The notes below the pieces were generated by a model. The model had not been told where the DNA came from. It ran no database searches and saw only the letters and a list, made by a program, of their open reading frames with translations. This document shows, in pieces, positions 1 through 9,688 of a stretch of 64,000 nt of DNA. The stretch is from Streptomyces sp. NA04227 (GTDB lineage: Bacteria; Actinomycetota; Actinomycetes; Streptomycetales; Streptomycetaceae), in NCBI RefSeq assembly GCF_013364195.1, contig NZ_CP054918.1, positions 2,345,001-2,409,000 of the forward strand, given 5' to 3'. The position numbers and the translations under genes are program-made. Position 1 is the stretch's first letter. Every line of letters starts with the position of its first letter.

Positions 1-1284
1 GTTCAGGGGCGAGCTGGGTGCCTTGGTGCCCGGCCGGGAGCGGGGGACCAGGACGCGCAGGGCGCGGCGGCGGACGGTGCAGACCACGGGCGAGGGCAGG
101 ATCAGTGCCTCGCCGTCCACCGCGACCGGCATGGTGTCGGACTCGGCGGTGACCTCCACCGCGCGCGCGGTGAGGAAGTTGAGGCCCTCCGAGCGCCTGC
201 CCCATACGGCGAGTTCGGCCGCCCGGGCGGCGCCCTCCACCCGGACCGCGATCACGCCGAGCTTTCCGCGGTCGAGTCGGGCGCGCATGCTGGTGGCGAG
301 GACGTCGGGCGCGGCGTAGGGGTTGTTGCTGACGAGGATCGCCTGCTGGCCGGTGAGGTGCCGGTCCCCGGCCCTGGCTTCCAGGCGCGGGCCCTCCTCC
401 CCCAGCAGATCGGGCAGCAGGCTGAGCGCGGTTCCGGTCTTGGCCTCGCGGTACTCGGGGCGCTGGACGATATCGGCGTACGCCCCGAAGGACACGGTGT
501 TGACGAAGGCCCGGCCGCTGACCGTGCCCAGGTCGACGCGGAGTTCCTCGCCGTCGGTCAGGGCGTCGAGGCAGGTGGCCGGGTCCGCGCGGTCCAGGCC
601 GAGGTCCATGGCGAAGTGGTTGCGTGTTCCGGCGGAGATCACCAGGAACGGCAGTCCGTACTCGGCGGCCACGCCCGCGACCAGTGCCTGGGTGCCGTCG
701 CCGCCCGCGACGCCGAGCAGGTCGGCCCCGTTCTCGGCGGCCTGCCGGGCCAGTTCCTCCACGTCGGTCGCGCTCTGGGTGTCGAGCAAGTGCACTTCGG
801 CACCGAGCTGTTGGGCTCGTTCCACCAGGTCGAAGTGGCCGACCTTTCCGTCGCCCGACTTCGGGTTCATGATCAGGAAGGCCCGGCGCGGGGGCGCGCC
901 GAATTTGCCGCGCATCACATAGGACTTGCCGGTGGCGCGCAGGGCGGACCGGCCGAAGACCAGGGCCACGCCGTACAGGGCGAGGGCGACCAGCGCGTTG
1001 TCCCAGACGCCTTCGCGGATGTAGTGGACCAGTACGCCCGCGGGCGCGCCGACGGCGAGGAGCGCGCCGAGCAGCCGGAGCAGTCCGCGCCTGGCGAGCA
1101 GCCACCACAGGCCGACGGCCGAGACGACGATTCCGCCGAGCCCGGTCAGGAAGACCGCGGGGCCGACCTCGACCAGGGCGAGGACCAGGACGACGAATCC
1201 GGCCGCCACCGCGAGCAGCGCACAGCGCGCCAGTATCCGCGCCGTGCCGCGCGCGCTCTGCCGCGTACTGGTGGAACCACCCAC
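1..1284 (-). CDS. Diacylglycerol kinase-family lipid kinase, 3' end outside window
   Basis: The minus-strand reading frame encodes an N-terminal block of hydrophobic segments (about four membrane helices in the first 110 residues) followed by a DAGK catalytic domain. Visible motifs are the entry strand FLIMNPKSGDGK, the nucleotide loop GVAGGDGTQ and the downstream SAGTRNHFAMDLGLD. The family transfers phosphate from ATP to diacylglycerol or a related lipid at the membrane; the exact substrate cannot be read from sequence. I chose the GTG at 1284 because a GGAGG lies 8 bases upstream; a GTG nine bases further upstream (1293) is possible. The frame is still open at base 1, so the C-terminus is missing. 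It lies downstream of the Clp gene on the same strand, 166 bases away. Confidence 0.85.
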   Translation of the reverse strand, partial: MGGSTSTRQSARGTARILARCALLAVAAGFVVLVLALVEVGPAVFLTGLGGIVVSAVGLWWLLARRGLLRLLGALLAVGAPAGVLVHYIREGVWDNALVALALYGVALVFGRSALRATGKSYVMRGKFGAPPRRAFLIMNPKSGDGKVGHFDLVERAQQLGAEVHLLDTQSATDVEELARQAAENGADLLGVAGGDGTQALVAGVAAEYGLPFLVISAGTRNHFAMDLGLDRADPATCLDALTDGEELRVDLGTVSGRAFVNTVSFGAYADIVQRPEYREAKTGTALSLLPDLLGEEGPRLEARAGDRHLTGQQAILVSNNPYAAPDVLATSMRARLDRGKLGVIAVRVEGAARAAELAVWGRRSEGLNFLTARAVEVTAESDTMPVAVDGEALILPSPVVCTVRRRALRVLVPRSRPGTKAPSSPLN

Positions 1285-1450
1285 CCGAGCCACCTCCGCC
1301 CCGGATTCCCGTCCGGCCGTGCACGGCGTCCCGGAACATGTGTCCGCGAGCCGTTACGACCAGGACCTCTCGTTGGCATCCGGTCCGGGTGCCGCCCGGT
1401 GGTGTCTGCCCCCGGACCGCCCGGTCATGCACCGTCGCCATGCGCCGTCA

Positions 1451-4015
1451 TCATGCCCGGTCGGCGGCGGTTCCGGCTTCCTTCGCCGACGCGGCGGCCG
1501 CCTCCGCTCCGGCCTTGGCGCCGGACGTGTAGGCGCCGGACGCCTGACGCACCGTACACACAAGGGAGTTGTCGCGTACGTCGGCGACGAGGGTGTCCCC
1601 GGGTCCGGCCTCGCCCGAGATGATCAGCGAGGCGATGCGGTTGTCCAGTTCCGTCTGTACGGTCCTGCGCAGCGGGCGGGCGCCGAACTCGGGCTGGTGG
1701 CCGTGTGCGACGAGGAGTTTCCTGGCCGCGTCGGTGATCTCCAGGTCCATGTCCTGGGCGCGTACGCGGCGCCTGCTGTGGTCGAGCAACAGGTCGACGA
1801 TCTCGGTGAGTTCGTCGGCGCCGAGGCCGTGGAAGACGACCGTCTCGTCGATCCGGTTGAGGAATTCGGGGCGGAAGCGCTGGTGCAGGTCCGCCATCAG
1901 CTCGTCCTTGATCTGCGAGACGTCGCCGCGGTGCGCCAGGATGCGCTGGGCGCCGACGTTGGAGGTCATCACGACGATGGTGTTGCGGAAGTCGACGGTG
2001 CGGCCCTGCCCGTCGGTCAGCCGTCCGTCGTCCAGTACCTGGAGCAGTGCGTTGAAGACGTCGGGGTGCGCCTTCTCCACCTCGTCGAAGAGCACCACGC
2101 TGTAGGGCTGGCGGCGGACCTTCTCGGTGAGCTGGCCCGCCTCCTCGTGGCCCACGTATCCGGGCGGGGCGCCGACGAGGCGGGAGACGGTGTGCTTCTC
2201 CTGGAACTCGCTCATGTCGAAGCGGATCAGCCGGTTCTCGTCGCCGAACAGCAACTCGGCCAGTGCCTTGGCGAGTTCGGTCTTTCCGACGCCGGTGGGG
2301 CCGAGGAAGAGGAAGGAGCCGACGGGGCGATCCGGGTCGCCCATTCCGGCCCGTGAGCGGCGGACCGCCTCACTGATCGCGACCACGGCCTCGTCCTGGC
2401 CGACGACCCGGCCGTGCAGCGCCTCCTCCAGCTTCATCAGGCGCTGTTTCTCGCCCTCGGTGAGCTGGGCGACGGGGATGCCGGTGCGCCGGGAAAGGAC
2501 GTCCGCGATGTCGTCGACGGTGACCTTCATGACGCCCTCGCGCCGTTCGGCGATCGCCGCCAACTCCGCCTCGGCGCGGGCGATTTCGTCCTTGAGAGCC
2601 TGCGCCCTCTCGAAGTCCTCGTGCGCTACGGCCTCGTCCTTCTCGCGGGTCAGCCGGGTCAGCGCGTCCTCCTTGGCCACCGCCTCGGTCGACTTGCCGA
2701 GCGAGCGCAGCCGTACCCGGGCGCCCGCGGTGTCCATCAGGTCGATCGCCTTGTCCGGCAGGAACCGGTCGGTGACGTACCGGTCGGACAGCTCGGCCGC
2801 GGCGCCCAGGGCCTCGTCGCTGTAGCGGACCTGGTGGTGCGCCTCGTAGGAGTCGCACAGGCCCTGGAGGATCTGTACGGTCTCGGCGACCGTGGGCTCG
2901 GGCACCACGACCGGCTGGAAGCGGCGCTCCAGGGCGGCGTCCTTCTCCACGTAGCGCCGGTACTCGTCCAGGGTGGTGGCACCGACCACGTGCAACTCGC
3001 CCCGGGCCAGGGCCGGTTTGAGGATGTTCCCGGCGTCCATCGCGCCCTCGCCGCCGCTGCCCGCGCCCACCACGGTGTGCAGCTCGTCGATGAACAGGAC
3101 CGTCGCGTCGGCGGCCGCCTTCACCTCGTCGATGACGTTCTTCAGGCGCTCCTCGAACTCCCCGCGGTACTTGGACCCGGCGACCATGGCGCTCAGGTCG
3201 AGCTGGACCACGCGCTTGCCCTCCAGGGACTGCGGTACGTCGCCGGAGACGATGCGCTGGGCCAGGCCCTCCACGATCGCGGTCTTGCCGACGCCGGGTT
3301 CGCCGATCAGGACGGGGTTGTTCTTGGTGCGCCGGGACAGCACCTCGACGGTCTGCTCGATCTCCTCGGCCCGGCCGACCACCACGTCCAGGGAGCCGGC
3401 CCGCGCCTCGTCGGTGAGGTCGCGTCCGTACTGGTCGAGGGTGGGCGTACGGCTCTCGGCGCGGGCGGACTCGCGCACCTCGCCCTGCTCGCTCCCGGCG
3501 CGCAGCAGGCCCCGGGTCTCCACGCCGTGCGCGCGCAGCAGCTTCGCGGCGGCCGAGTCCTCGTCGGCGGCGAGCGCGAGCAGGATGTGCTCGGGGCCGA
3601 TGTAGGTGCTGTCCGAGGCCTGCGAGAGGGCGTGCGCGCGCAGCAGCGCCCGCTTGGCCGCCGGGGTGAGGTCCGGGCTCGCGGAGGTCTGCGGCCCCTC
3701 GCCGGGCAGGGCCCCGGCGATGTCCTCGGCGAGCCGGTCCGGGTCGGCGCCCGCCTCTTCGAGCAGGCCACGGGCGGCCTCGTTGTGGGTGCAGGCCCAC
3801 AGCAGGTGCTCGGTGTCCAGGTCCATGCTGCCGTCGGCCGTGGCCCGCTGCGAGGCGGTCGCGATCAGCTCCTGCGCCGACTGGGTCAGCAGCCGTCCGA
3901 TCGGTACGCGCTGCACCGCGGGCGGCGAGGACTGGGGCGAGGTGCCGAAGAAGCGGCTGAGCAGATCACCGAAGGGATCCGAGGATCCGTAGGAGCCGAA
4001 GGGGGAGAGCGACAT
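1451..4015 (-). CDS. Clp/Hsp100 AAA+ ATPase (ClpC-like)
   Basis: An 854-residue two-ring AAA+ unfoldase. The N-terminal Clp repeat domain covers about residues 35-180. The first AAA module has Walker A GEPGVGKT near 238 and Walker B FIDELH near 308. A short UVR-like middle region follows at about 455-495, and the second AAA module has GPTGVGKT near 572. The short middle region is ClpC-like, not the long coiled coil of ClpB. The usual ClpP-docking loop ([LIV]-G-[FL]) in the second module is not visible: after MTSNVGAQ there are only about 20 residues before HQRFRPEF. It may therefore act as an unfoldase or disaggregase without ClpP (inference). The start at 4015 has AGGAGG upstream; longer readings add only arginine-rich out-of-character sequence. 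It is transcribed divergently from desA. Confidence 0.9.
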   Translation of the reverse strand: MSLSPFGSYGSSDPFGDLLSRFFGTSPQSSPPAVQRVPIGRLLTQSAQELIATASQRATADGSMDLDTEHLLWACTHNEAARGLLEEAGADPDRLAEDIAGALPGEGPQTSASPDLTPAAKRALLRAHALSQASDSTYIGPEHILLALAADEDSAAAKLLRAHGVETRGLLRAGSEQGEVRESARAESRTPTLDQYGRDLTDEARAGSLDVVVGRAEEIEQTVEVLSRRTKNNPVLIGEPGVGKTAIVEGLAQRIVSGDVPQSLEGKRVVQLDLSAMVAGSKYRGEFEERLKNVIDEVKAAADATVLFIDELHTVVGAGSGGEGAMDAGNILKPALARGELHVVGATTLDEYRRYVEKDAALERRFQPVVVPEPTVAETVQILQGLCDSYEAHHQVRYSDEALGAAAELSDRYVTDRFLPDKAIDLMDTAGARVRLRSLGKSTEAVAKEDALTRLTREKDEAVAHEDFERAQALKDEIARAEAELAAIAERREGVMKVTVDDIADVLSRRTGIPVAQLTEGEKQRLMKLEEALHGRVVGQDEAVVAISEAVRRSRAGMGDPDRPVGSFLFLGPTGVGKTELAKALAELLFGDENRLIRFDMSEFQEKHTVSRLVGAPPGYVGHEEAGQLTEKVRRQPYSVVLFDEVEKAHPDVFNALLQVLDDGRLTDGQGRTVDFRNTIVVMTSNVGAQRILAHRGDVSQIKDELMADLHQRFRPEFLNRIDETVVFHGLGADELTEIVDLLLDHSRRRVRAQDMDLEITDAARKLLVAHGHQPEFGARPLRRTVQTELDNRIASLIISGEAGPGDTLVADVRDNSLVCTVRQASGAYTSGAKAGAEAAAASAKEAGTAADRA

Positions 4016-4282
4016 GCCGAGCAGCCTCCTGAGCGCCGTCCCTGCCGGGCGCAGGGCTGTGTGCCGCGGCAGCCTTCGCCCCCGCGCAGCGGCTTCCCTC
4101 ACACGGAAACAGCTCGGAGGTGGGGCCGCAACGCAAGGGCGTCCAAGGCGGGACCGCCGCCGCGGGCACCGGTCGGCGCCACGGAGGCGGAACGGTTCGG
4201 CCCAGTTTCGCCGTGTCCGGGCGGATGCCCGGCGTGCGCCGGCCCACATCGCGGTGCCGTCCCGGCCGAAACCTTTGCAGAT

Positions 4283-4311
4283 TGAACTTAGGTTAGGCTA
4301 ACCTAAGTTCA
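4283..4311. promoter_or_regulatory. Iron box (DmdR1/IdeR-type operator) of desA
   Basis: A perfect 29-base palindrome (14+1+14) that contains the actinobacterial iron-box consensus TTAGGTTAGGCTAACCTAA. It lies 66 bases upstream of the desA start, between desA and the divergent Clp gene. In Streptomyces such boxes bind DmdR1 with Fe(II) and silence siderophore genes when iron is sufficient. The site is seen directly; the identity of the repressor is inferred. Confidence 0.95.
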
Positions 4312-4377
4312 TTCCCGCGGCCCTTCCCCGTCCTTTTCGACGGGTGCCGCCAAGTCCCCTCGACCGGAGGACCGTTC

Positions 4378-5832
4378 ATGCGTTCGCACCTGCTCAACGA
4401 CACGACCGCGGAGCGCTACCGACGCCACGCGACCGAGAGCATCGAACGAGTGGCCGCCAAACTCACCGCCACCAAGCGGCCGTTCACCGGAGTCACGGTG
4501 GACGCGCTCGCGCCCCTGGTCGAGGCGGTCGACCTGGACAGCCCGCTGCACGACACCTCCGCCGCCCTCGACGAGCTGGAGGAGCTGTACCTGCGGGACG
4601 CCGTCTACTTCCACCACCCCCGCTACCTCGCCCACCTCAACTGCCCGGTGGTCATCCCCGCGGTGATCGGCGAGGCCGTCCTGTCGGCGGTGAACTCCTC
4701 GCTCGACACCTGGGACCAGTCGGCCGGCGGCACCCTGATCGAGCGGCGGCTTGTCGACTGGACCGCCCGGCGCATCGGCCTCGGGTCCACCGCCGACGGG
4801 GTGTTCACCTCCGGCGGCAGCCAGTCCAACCTCCAGGCGCTGCTCCTTGCCCGCGAGGAAGCCGCGGCGGCCGGGCACACGGACCCGTCGAAACTGCGCG
4901 TCTTCGTCTCCGAGGCCGGGCACTTCAGCGTGCAGAAGTCGGCGAAACTGCTCGGGCTCGACCGCGAGGCGGTGGTCGCCATTCCCTGCGACAGCGACCG
5001 GCGGATGCGCACCCTGGCCCTCGCCCGGGAACTCCAGCGCTGCGCCGCTCAGGGCCTGGTGCCGATGGCCGTCGTCGCCACCGCGGGCACCACCGACTTC
5101 GGCTCCATCGACCCGCTGCCGGAGATCGCCGCACTCTGCGCCAACCACCGGGTGTGGCTGCACGTCGACGCCGCCTACGGCTGCGGGCTACTGGTCTCGA
5201 ACAAGAACCGGCACCTGCTCGACGGCATCGAGTACGCCGACTCGGTCACCGTCGACTACCACAAGTCCTTCTTCCAGCCGGTGAGTTCGAGCGCCGTCCT
5301 GGTCCGGGACGCGAGCGCCCTGCGGCACGCGACCTACCACGCCGACTACCTCAACCCGCGCCGGATGGCCGAGGCCCGTATCCCCAACCAGGTCGACAAA
5401 TCGCTGCAGACCACCCGCCGCTTCGACGCGCTGAAGCTGTGGCTGACGCTGCGCGTGATGGGTGCCGACGGTGTGGGCGAGCTCTTCGACGAGGTGTGCG
5501 CGCTCGCCCACGAGGGCTGGCGGATGCTCGCCGCCGACCCGCGCTACGACGTGGTCGTCGAGCCGCGGCTGTCCACCCTGGTCTTCCGCTACATCCCGGC
5601 CGAGGCCGGTGACCCCGCCGACATCGACCGCGCCAATCTGCACGCCCGCGCCGCCCTGTTCGCCTCCGGGGACGCCGTCGTCGCGGGCACCCGGGTGGAC
5701 GGCCGCCACTACCTCAAGTTCACCCTGCTCAACCCCGAGACCACGGTCGCCGACCTGGCCGCCGTACTCGATCTGATCGCCGGCCACGCCGAGCAGTACC
5801 TGGGAGAGAAGAACCTTGACCGCGCTTCCTGA
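4378..5832 (+). CDS. desA: Lysine decarboxylase of desferrioxamine synthesis, DesA
   Basis: A PLP-dependent group II decarboxylase of 484 residues that converts L-lysine to cadaverine, the first step of desferrioxamine synthesis. The PLP aspartate motif HVDAAYG and the Schiff-base lysine in DYHKSFFQP (Lys296) are present, as is the TSGGSQSN phosphate-binding loop. Its full length matches the family. The start is supported by GGAGG 7 bases upstream. It is the first gene of the desABCD operon, behind a perfect iron box, so expression is expected under iron limitation. It overlaps desB by 17 bases, which suggests translational coupling. Confidence 0.97.
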   Translation: MRSHLLNDTTAERYRRHATESIERVAAKLTATKRPFTGVTVDALAPLVEAVDLDSPLHDTSAALDELEELYLRDAVYFHHPRYLAHLNCPVVIPAVIGEAVLSAVNSSLDTWDQSAGGTLIERRLVDWTARRIGLGSTADGVFTSGGSQSNLQALLLAREEAAAAGHTDPSKLRVFVSEAGHFSVQKSAKLLGLDREAVVAIPCDSDRRMRTLALARELQRCAAQGLVPMAVVATAGTTDFGSIDPLPEIAALCANHRVWLHVDAAYGCGLLVSNKNRHLLDGIEYADSVTVDYHKSFFQPVSSSAVLVRDASALRHATYHADYLNPRRMAEARIPNQVDKSLQTTRRFDALKLWLTLRVMGADGVGELFDEVCALAHEGWRMLAADPRYDVVVEPRLSTLVFRYIPAEAGDPADIDRANLHARAALFASGDAVVAGTRVDGRHYLKFTLLNPETTVADLAAVLDLIAGHAEQYLGEKNLDRAS

Positions 5833-7126
5833 GACCTCCGCCCGGCCGGGGCGGCACGACTTCATAGGCATCGGACTCGGCCCCTTCAACCTCGGCCTCG
5901 CCTGCCTCACCGAACCGCTCGACGAACTCGACGGGGTCTTCCTGGAGTCCAAGCCCGGCTTCGACTGGCACTCCGGGATGTTCCTGGAGGGCGCGCACCT
6001 CCAGACGCCCTTCCTGTCCGACCTGGTCACCCTCGCGGACCCGACCTCGCCGTACTCCTTCCTCAACTACCTCAAGCAGTCGGGGCGGTTGTACGCCTTC
6101 TACATCCGCGAGAACTTCTATCCGCTGCGCACCGAGTACAACGACTACTGCCGTTGGGCCGCCGGGCAGTTGACCAACGTGCGCTTCAACTCCCCGGTCG
6201 CCGAGGTGACTTACCAGGAGGCCGACAAGCTCTACACGGTGCGCACCGCGAGCGGCCAGAGCTACCGGGCGCCGCGCCTGGTCCTCGGCACCGGCACTCC
6301 CCCGTACGTCCCCGAGGCGTGCGCGGATCTCGGCGGCGACGTCCTGCACAACTCGCGCTACCTCGACCACCGCGAGAAGCTGCTCGGCAAGAAGTCGATC
6401 ACGATCGTGGGCAGCGGCCAGTCCGCCGCCGAGATCTACCACGACCTGCTCGGCGGCATCGACACCCACGGCTACCGCCTCGACTGGGTGACCCGCTCCC
6501 CGCGCTTCTTCCCGCTCGACTACACCAAGCTGACCCTGGAGATGACCTCCCCGGAGTACGCCGACTACTTCCACGCCCTGCCCGAAGCCACCCGGCACCG
6601 CCTGGAGAAGCAGCAGAAGCCGCTGTTCAAGGGGATCGACGGGGCGCTGATCGACGAGATCCACGAACTGCTCTACCGCAAGAGCCTCAGCGGCCCGGTG
6701 CCGACCCGACTGCTCACCAACTCCGCGCTCCGGTCGGCCAGTTACGACGAAGTGAGCGGTACGTACACCCTGGGACTGCGCCAGCAGGAGCAGGAGCGGG
6801 ACTTCGAGCTGAGCACCGAGGGGCTCGTCCTCGCCACCGGCTACGAGTACCGGGTCCCGGAGTTCCTCGAACCCGTGCGGGAGAGACTGCGCTTCGACTC
6901 CAGCGGACGCTTCGACGTGGCGCGCAACTACGCCGTCGACGTCACCGGTGCGGGCGTCTTCCTGCAGAACGCCGCCGTGCACACGCACAGCGTCACCAGT
7001 CCGGACCTCGGGATGGGCGCGTACCGCAACTCCTGCATCCTGCGGGAGATCCTCGGCCGCGAGGTCCATCCGGTCGAAAAGTCCATCGCCTTCCAGGAGT
7101 TCGGCGCCCCGGGAGGCACGGCATGA
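5816..7126 (+). CDS. desB: Cadaverine N-monooxygenase, DesB
   Basis: A flavin-dependent N-hydroxylating monooxygenase of 436 residues, related to lysine/ornithine N-monooxygenases. It hydroxylates cadaverine to N-hydroxycadaverine with NADPH and O2. An FAD-binding [11 protein letters not shown] lies near the N-terminus, an NADPH-binding [10 protein letters not shown] mid-protein, and the family-typical [13 protein letters not shown] near residue 345. The start is a TTG at 5816 inside the end of desA with GGAGAG upstream. Its stop overlaps the desC start in an ATGA arrangement. Confidence 0.96.
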   Translation: MTALPETSARPGRHDFIGIGLGPFNLGLACLTEPLDELDGVFLESKPGFDWHSGMFLEGAHLQTPFLSDLVTLADPTSPYSFLNYLKQSGRLYAFYIRENFYPLRTEYNDYCRWAAGQLTNVRFNSPVAEVTYQEADKLYTVRTASGQSYRAPRLVLGTGTPPYVPEACADLGGDVLHNSRYLDHREKLLGKKSITIVGSGQSAAEIYHDLLGGIDTHGYRLDWVTRSPRFFPLDYTKLTLEMTSPEYADYFHALPEATRHRLEKQQKPLFKGIDGALIDEIHELLYRKSLSGPVPTRLLTNSALRSASYDEVSGTYTLGLRQQEQERDFELSTEGLVLATGYEYRVPEFLEPVRERLRFDSSGRFDVARNYAVDVTGAGVFLQNAAVHTHSVTSPDLGMGAYRNSCILREILGREVHPVEKSIAFQEFGAPGGTA

Positions 7127-7692
7127 GCGAGTTCCTGCACCACACGCACTTCCCCGCCACGGGCACCTTCTCGGTCGGACGGCTCGACCCGCTGATCCAC
7201 TCCACGCTGCTGCACTCCTGGGTCACCCACGACAAGGCCGGTTTCTGGCTGATGCAGCACCTGCGCCTGGAGGAGGTCGAGCGCGAGTACCTCGGTATCG
7301 CCGCGCACCCCCACCACGACGCCTACCTCGGCTACTTCGAGGGCGTGCCCGCCTTCCTGGTGGAGCGCTACGACCCCGGGCACGTCGAGCTGAAGGGCCT
7401 GTACGAGCCCCAACAGGGCGATATCGGCATGCACTTCCTCACCGCGCCCTCCGAACGCCATGTCCCCGGTTTCACCCGGGCGGTGATCACCACGGTGATG
7501 GAGTTCCTGTTCGCCGACCCTGCCGTGCGCCGGGTGGTGGTCGAGCCCGACGTGCGCAACAAGGCCGTGCACACGCTCAACGAAGTCGTCGGCTTCGTGC
7601 CCGCCCGTGAGATCGACAAGCCCGAGAAGCGTGCCCTGCTGAGCTTCTGCACCCGTGCGCGGTTCGAGGCCGCGCGAGGAGCCGCCGTATGA
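7123..7692 (+). CDS. desC: N-hydroxycadaverine acyltransferase, DesC
   Basis: A 189-residue GNAT-fold acyltransferase of the siderophore AlcB/RhbD type. It acylates N-hydroxycadaverine with acetyl- or succinyl-CoA to give the hydroxamate building blocks. Family features visible are the HFPATGTF entry motif, [10 protein letters not shown], and the late block [11 protein letters not shown] followed by LNEVVGFVP, which forms the CoA/hydroxamate pocket in homologues. It begins in an ATGA overlap with desB and ends in an ATGA overlap with desD, so the genes are translated as a unit. Confidence 0.95.
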   Translation: MSEFLHHTHFPATGTFSVGRLDPLIHSTLLHSWVTHDKAGFWLMQHLRLEEVEREYLGIAAHPHHDAYLGYFEGVPAFLVERYDPGHVELKGLYEPQQGDIGMHFLTAPSERHVPGFTRAVITTVMEFLFADPAVRRVVVEPDVRNKAVHTLNEVVGFVPAREIDKPEKRALLSFCTRARFEAARGAAV

Positions 7693-9509
7693 CGCAGACC
7701 ACCACCCCCCACTCCCCCGCCGCGCCCGCCCCTTGCCCCCCGGACGCCGTGGAACACCTCACCCCCGCGCACTGGGCGCGGGCCAACCGGCTCCTGATCC
7801 GCAAGGCGCTCGCCGAGTTCAGTCACGAGCGGCTGCTGTGGCCCGCGCCGGAACGGGACGGTACGTACACGGTGGTGAGCGACGACAAGAGCGTGCGCTA
7901 CCGGTTCGGCGCCCGTGTCTTCGAGCTGGACCACTGGCGGATCGACGCCGACTCCCTTACCCGCACCCGTACCGAGGACGGCGGTCAACTCCCGCTCGCC
8001 GCACTGGACTTCTTCATCGAGCTGCGCGACACCCTGGGGCTCGGCGAGGCCATCCTGCCGGTGTACCTGGAGGAGGTCTCCGCGACCCTGGCGGGCATCT
8101 GCTACAAACTCGGCAAACCGGCGCTGAGCGCCGCCGAACTCGCCCGCTCCGGCTTCCAGGCCATCGAGACCGGGATGACCGAGGGCCACCCCTGCTTCGT
8201 CGCCAACAACGGCCGCCTCGGCTTCGGCGGCCACGAGTACCACGCGTACGCGCCCGAGGCGGCCAGCCCCGTCCGGCTGCTCTGGCTGGCCGCGCACCGC
8301 GACCGCACCACGTTCACCTGCGGCGCGGGCCTCGACTACGACGCGCTGCTCGACGCCGAACTCGACGACGCGACCCGCGAGAGCTTCGCGGCGCGACTGC
8401 GCGAGCGCCAACTGGACCCGGCCGACTACCTGTTGATCCCGGTGCACCCCTGGCAGTGGTGGAACAAGCTCACCGTCACCTTCGCCGCCGAGATCGCCGA
8501 ACGGCGCCTGGTCTGCCTCGGCGAGGGCCCCGACGCCTATCTCGCCCAGCAGTCGATCCGTACCTTCTTCAACACCTCCGACTCCTCGAAGCACTATGTG
8601 AAAACGGCGCTCTCCGTGCTCAACATGGGCTTTATGCGCGGACTTTCGGCCGCCTACATGGAGGCCACGCCCGCCATCAACGACTGGCTCGCCGAACTCG
8701 TCGCCACCGACCCGGTGTTGCGGGACACCGGCCTGTCCGTGATCCGTGAACGCGCCGCCGTCGGCTACCGCCACAAGGAGTACGAGGCCGCCACCGACCG
8801 CTACTCGCCGTACCGCAAGATGCTCGCCGCGCTGTGGCGCGAGAGCCCCGTACCGGCCCTCGGCGAGGGCGAGAGCCTCGCCACCATGGCCGCTCTGCTG
8901 CACACCGACCGGGACGGCAACTCCCTTGCCGCCGCCCTGATCTCACAGTCGGGACTGACACCCGCCGAGTGGCTGCGCGGCTATCTGCACGCCTACCTGA
9001 CCCCGCTGCTGCACAGCTTCTACAAGTACGGGCTCGTCTACATGCCGCACGGCGAGAACGTCATCCTCGTCCTCAAGGACGGGGCGGTGCGGCGGGCCGT
9101 GTTCAAGGACATCGCCGAGGAGATCGCGGTGATGGACCCGGCGACCCAACTCCCGCCGGGCGTCGACCGGATCAAGGTGGACGTGCCCGAGGACAAACAG
9201 CTCCTGTCCCTCTTCACCGATGTCTTCGACTGCTTCTTCCGGTTCCTGGCGGCGGACCTCGCCGCCGAAGAGGTCATGGGCGAACGGGAGTTCTGGGCCG
9301 CGGTCGCCGAGTGCATCCGTACGTATCAGGAGTCGGTGCCCGAACTCGCCGCCAAATTCGAGAAGTTCGACCTCTTCGCGCCCGTGTTCACGCTGTCCTG
9401 CCTGAACCGGCTCCAGCTCCGGGACAACAAGCAGATGGTCGATCTGTCCGATCCGGCGGGCGCGCTCCAACTGGTCGGCAACCTCAAGAACCCGCTGGCG
9501 GCCGTCTGA
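7689..9509 (+). CDS. desD: NIS siderophore synthetase, DesD
   Basis: A 606-residue IucA/IucC-family, NRPS-independent siderophore synthetase. It uses ATP to oligomerise and macrocyclise the hydroxamate units into desferrioxamine E/B in the cytoplasm. Visible family blocks are HPCFVANNGRLGFGG, the VHPWQWWNK motif, SIRTFFNTSD with SKHYVKTAL, and MPHGENVILVLKDG with the following FKDIAEEI. It is the last gene of the operon and is followed by a strong terminator at 9561-9596. No siderophore uptake gene (desE/desF type) lies inside this window. Confidence 0.96.
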   Translation: MTQTTTPHSPAAPAPCPPDAVEHLTPAHWARANRLLIRKALAEFSHERLLWPAPERDGTYTVVSDDKSVRYRFGARVFELDHWRIDADSLTRTRTEDGGQLPLAALDFFIELRDTLGLGEAILPVYLEEVSATLAGICYKLGKPALSAAELARSGFQAIETGMTEGHPCFVANNGRLGFGGHEYHAYAPEAASPVRLLWLAAHRDRTTFTCGAGLDYDALLDAELDDATRESFAARLRERQLDPADYLLIPVHPWQWWNKLTVTFAAEIAERRLVCLGEGPDAYLAQQSIRTFFNTSDSSKHYVKTALSVLNMGFMRGLSAAYMEATPAINDWLAELVATDPVLRDTGLSVIRERAAVGYRHKEYEAATDRYSPYRKMLAALWRESPVPALGEGESLATMAALLHTDRDGNSLAAALISQSGLTPAEWLRGYLHAYLTPLLHSFYKYGLVYMPHGENVILVLKDGAVRRAVFKDIAEEIAVMDPATQLPPGVDRIKVDVPEDKQLLSLFTDVFDCFFRFLAADLAAEEVMGEREFWAAVAECIRTYQESVPELAAKFEKFDLFAPVFTLSCLNRLQLRDNKQMVDLSDPAGALQLVGNLKNPLAAV

Positions 9510-9560
9510 GTCCGACGGTCCACCGGCACCGTCGTGGCCCGGCCACGGCGGCCCAAGAAC

Positions 9561-9596
9561 GGGACGCCCCGGAGATACGGTCCTCCGGGGCGTCCC
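9561..9596. terminator. Strong hairpin between desD and hexosaminidase
   Basis: A perfect 14-base-pair stem (9561-9574 with 9583-9596, 8-base loop) lies between two convergent genes. It can end transcripts from both sides; the plus side is followed only by CTCTT, so it is not a classical T-tract terminator. Confidence 0.85.
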
Positions 9597-9688
9597 TCTT
9601 GTCGCGGGTACTTCAGGCTTGTCACAGGTACTTCGGGAACTGCGTAGCTCCCGAACTCCCTTGCCGCTGTTGGGCGTTGCTCGTGGCG

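Noticed and set aside
2414..4285. Long plus-strand open frame opposite the Clp ATPase gene
   Set aside because: It is a GC-rich shadow of the minus-strand Clp gene, with glycine/arginine-rich unrelated translation and no homology or ribosome-binding site.
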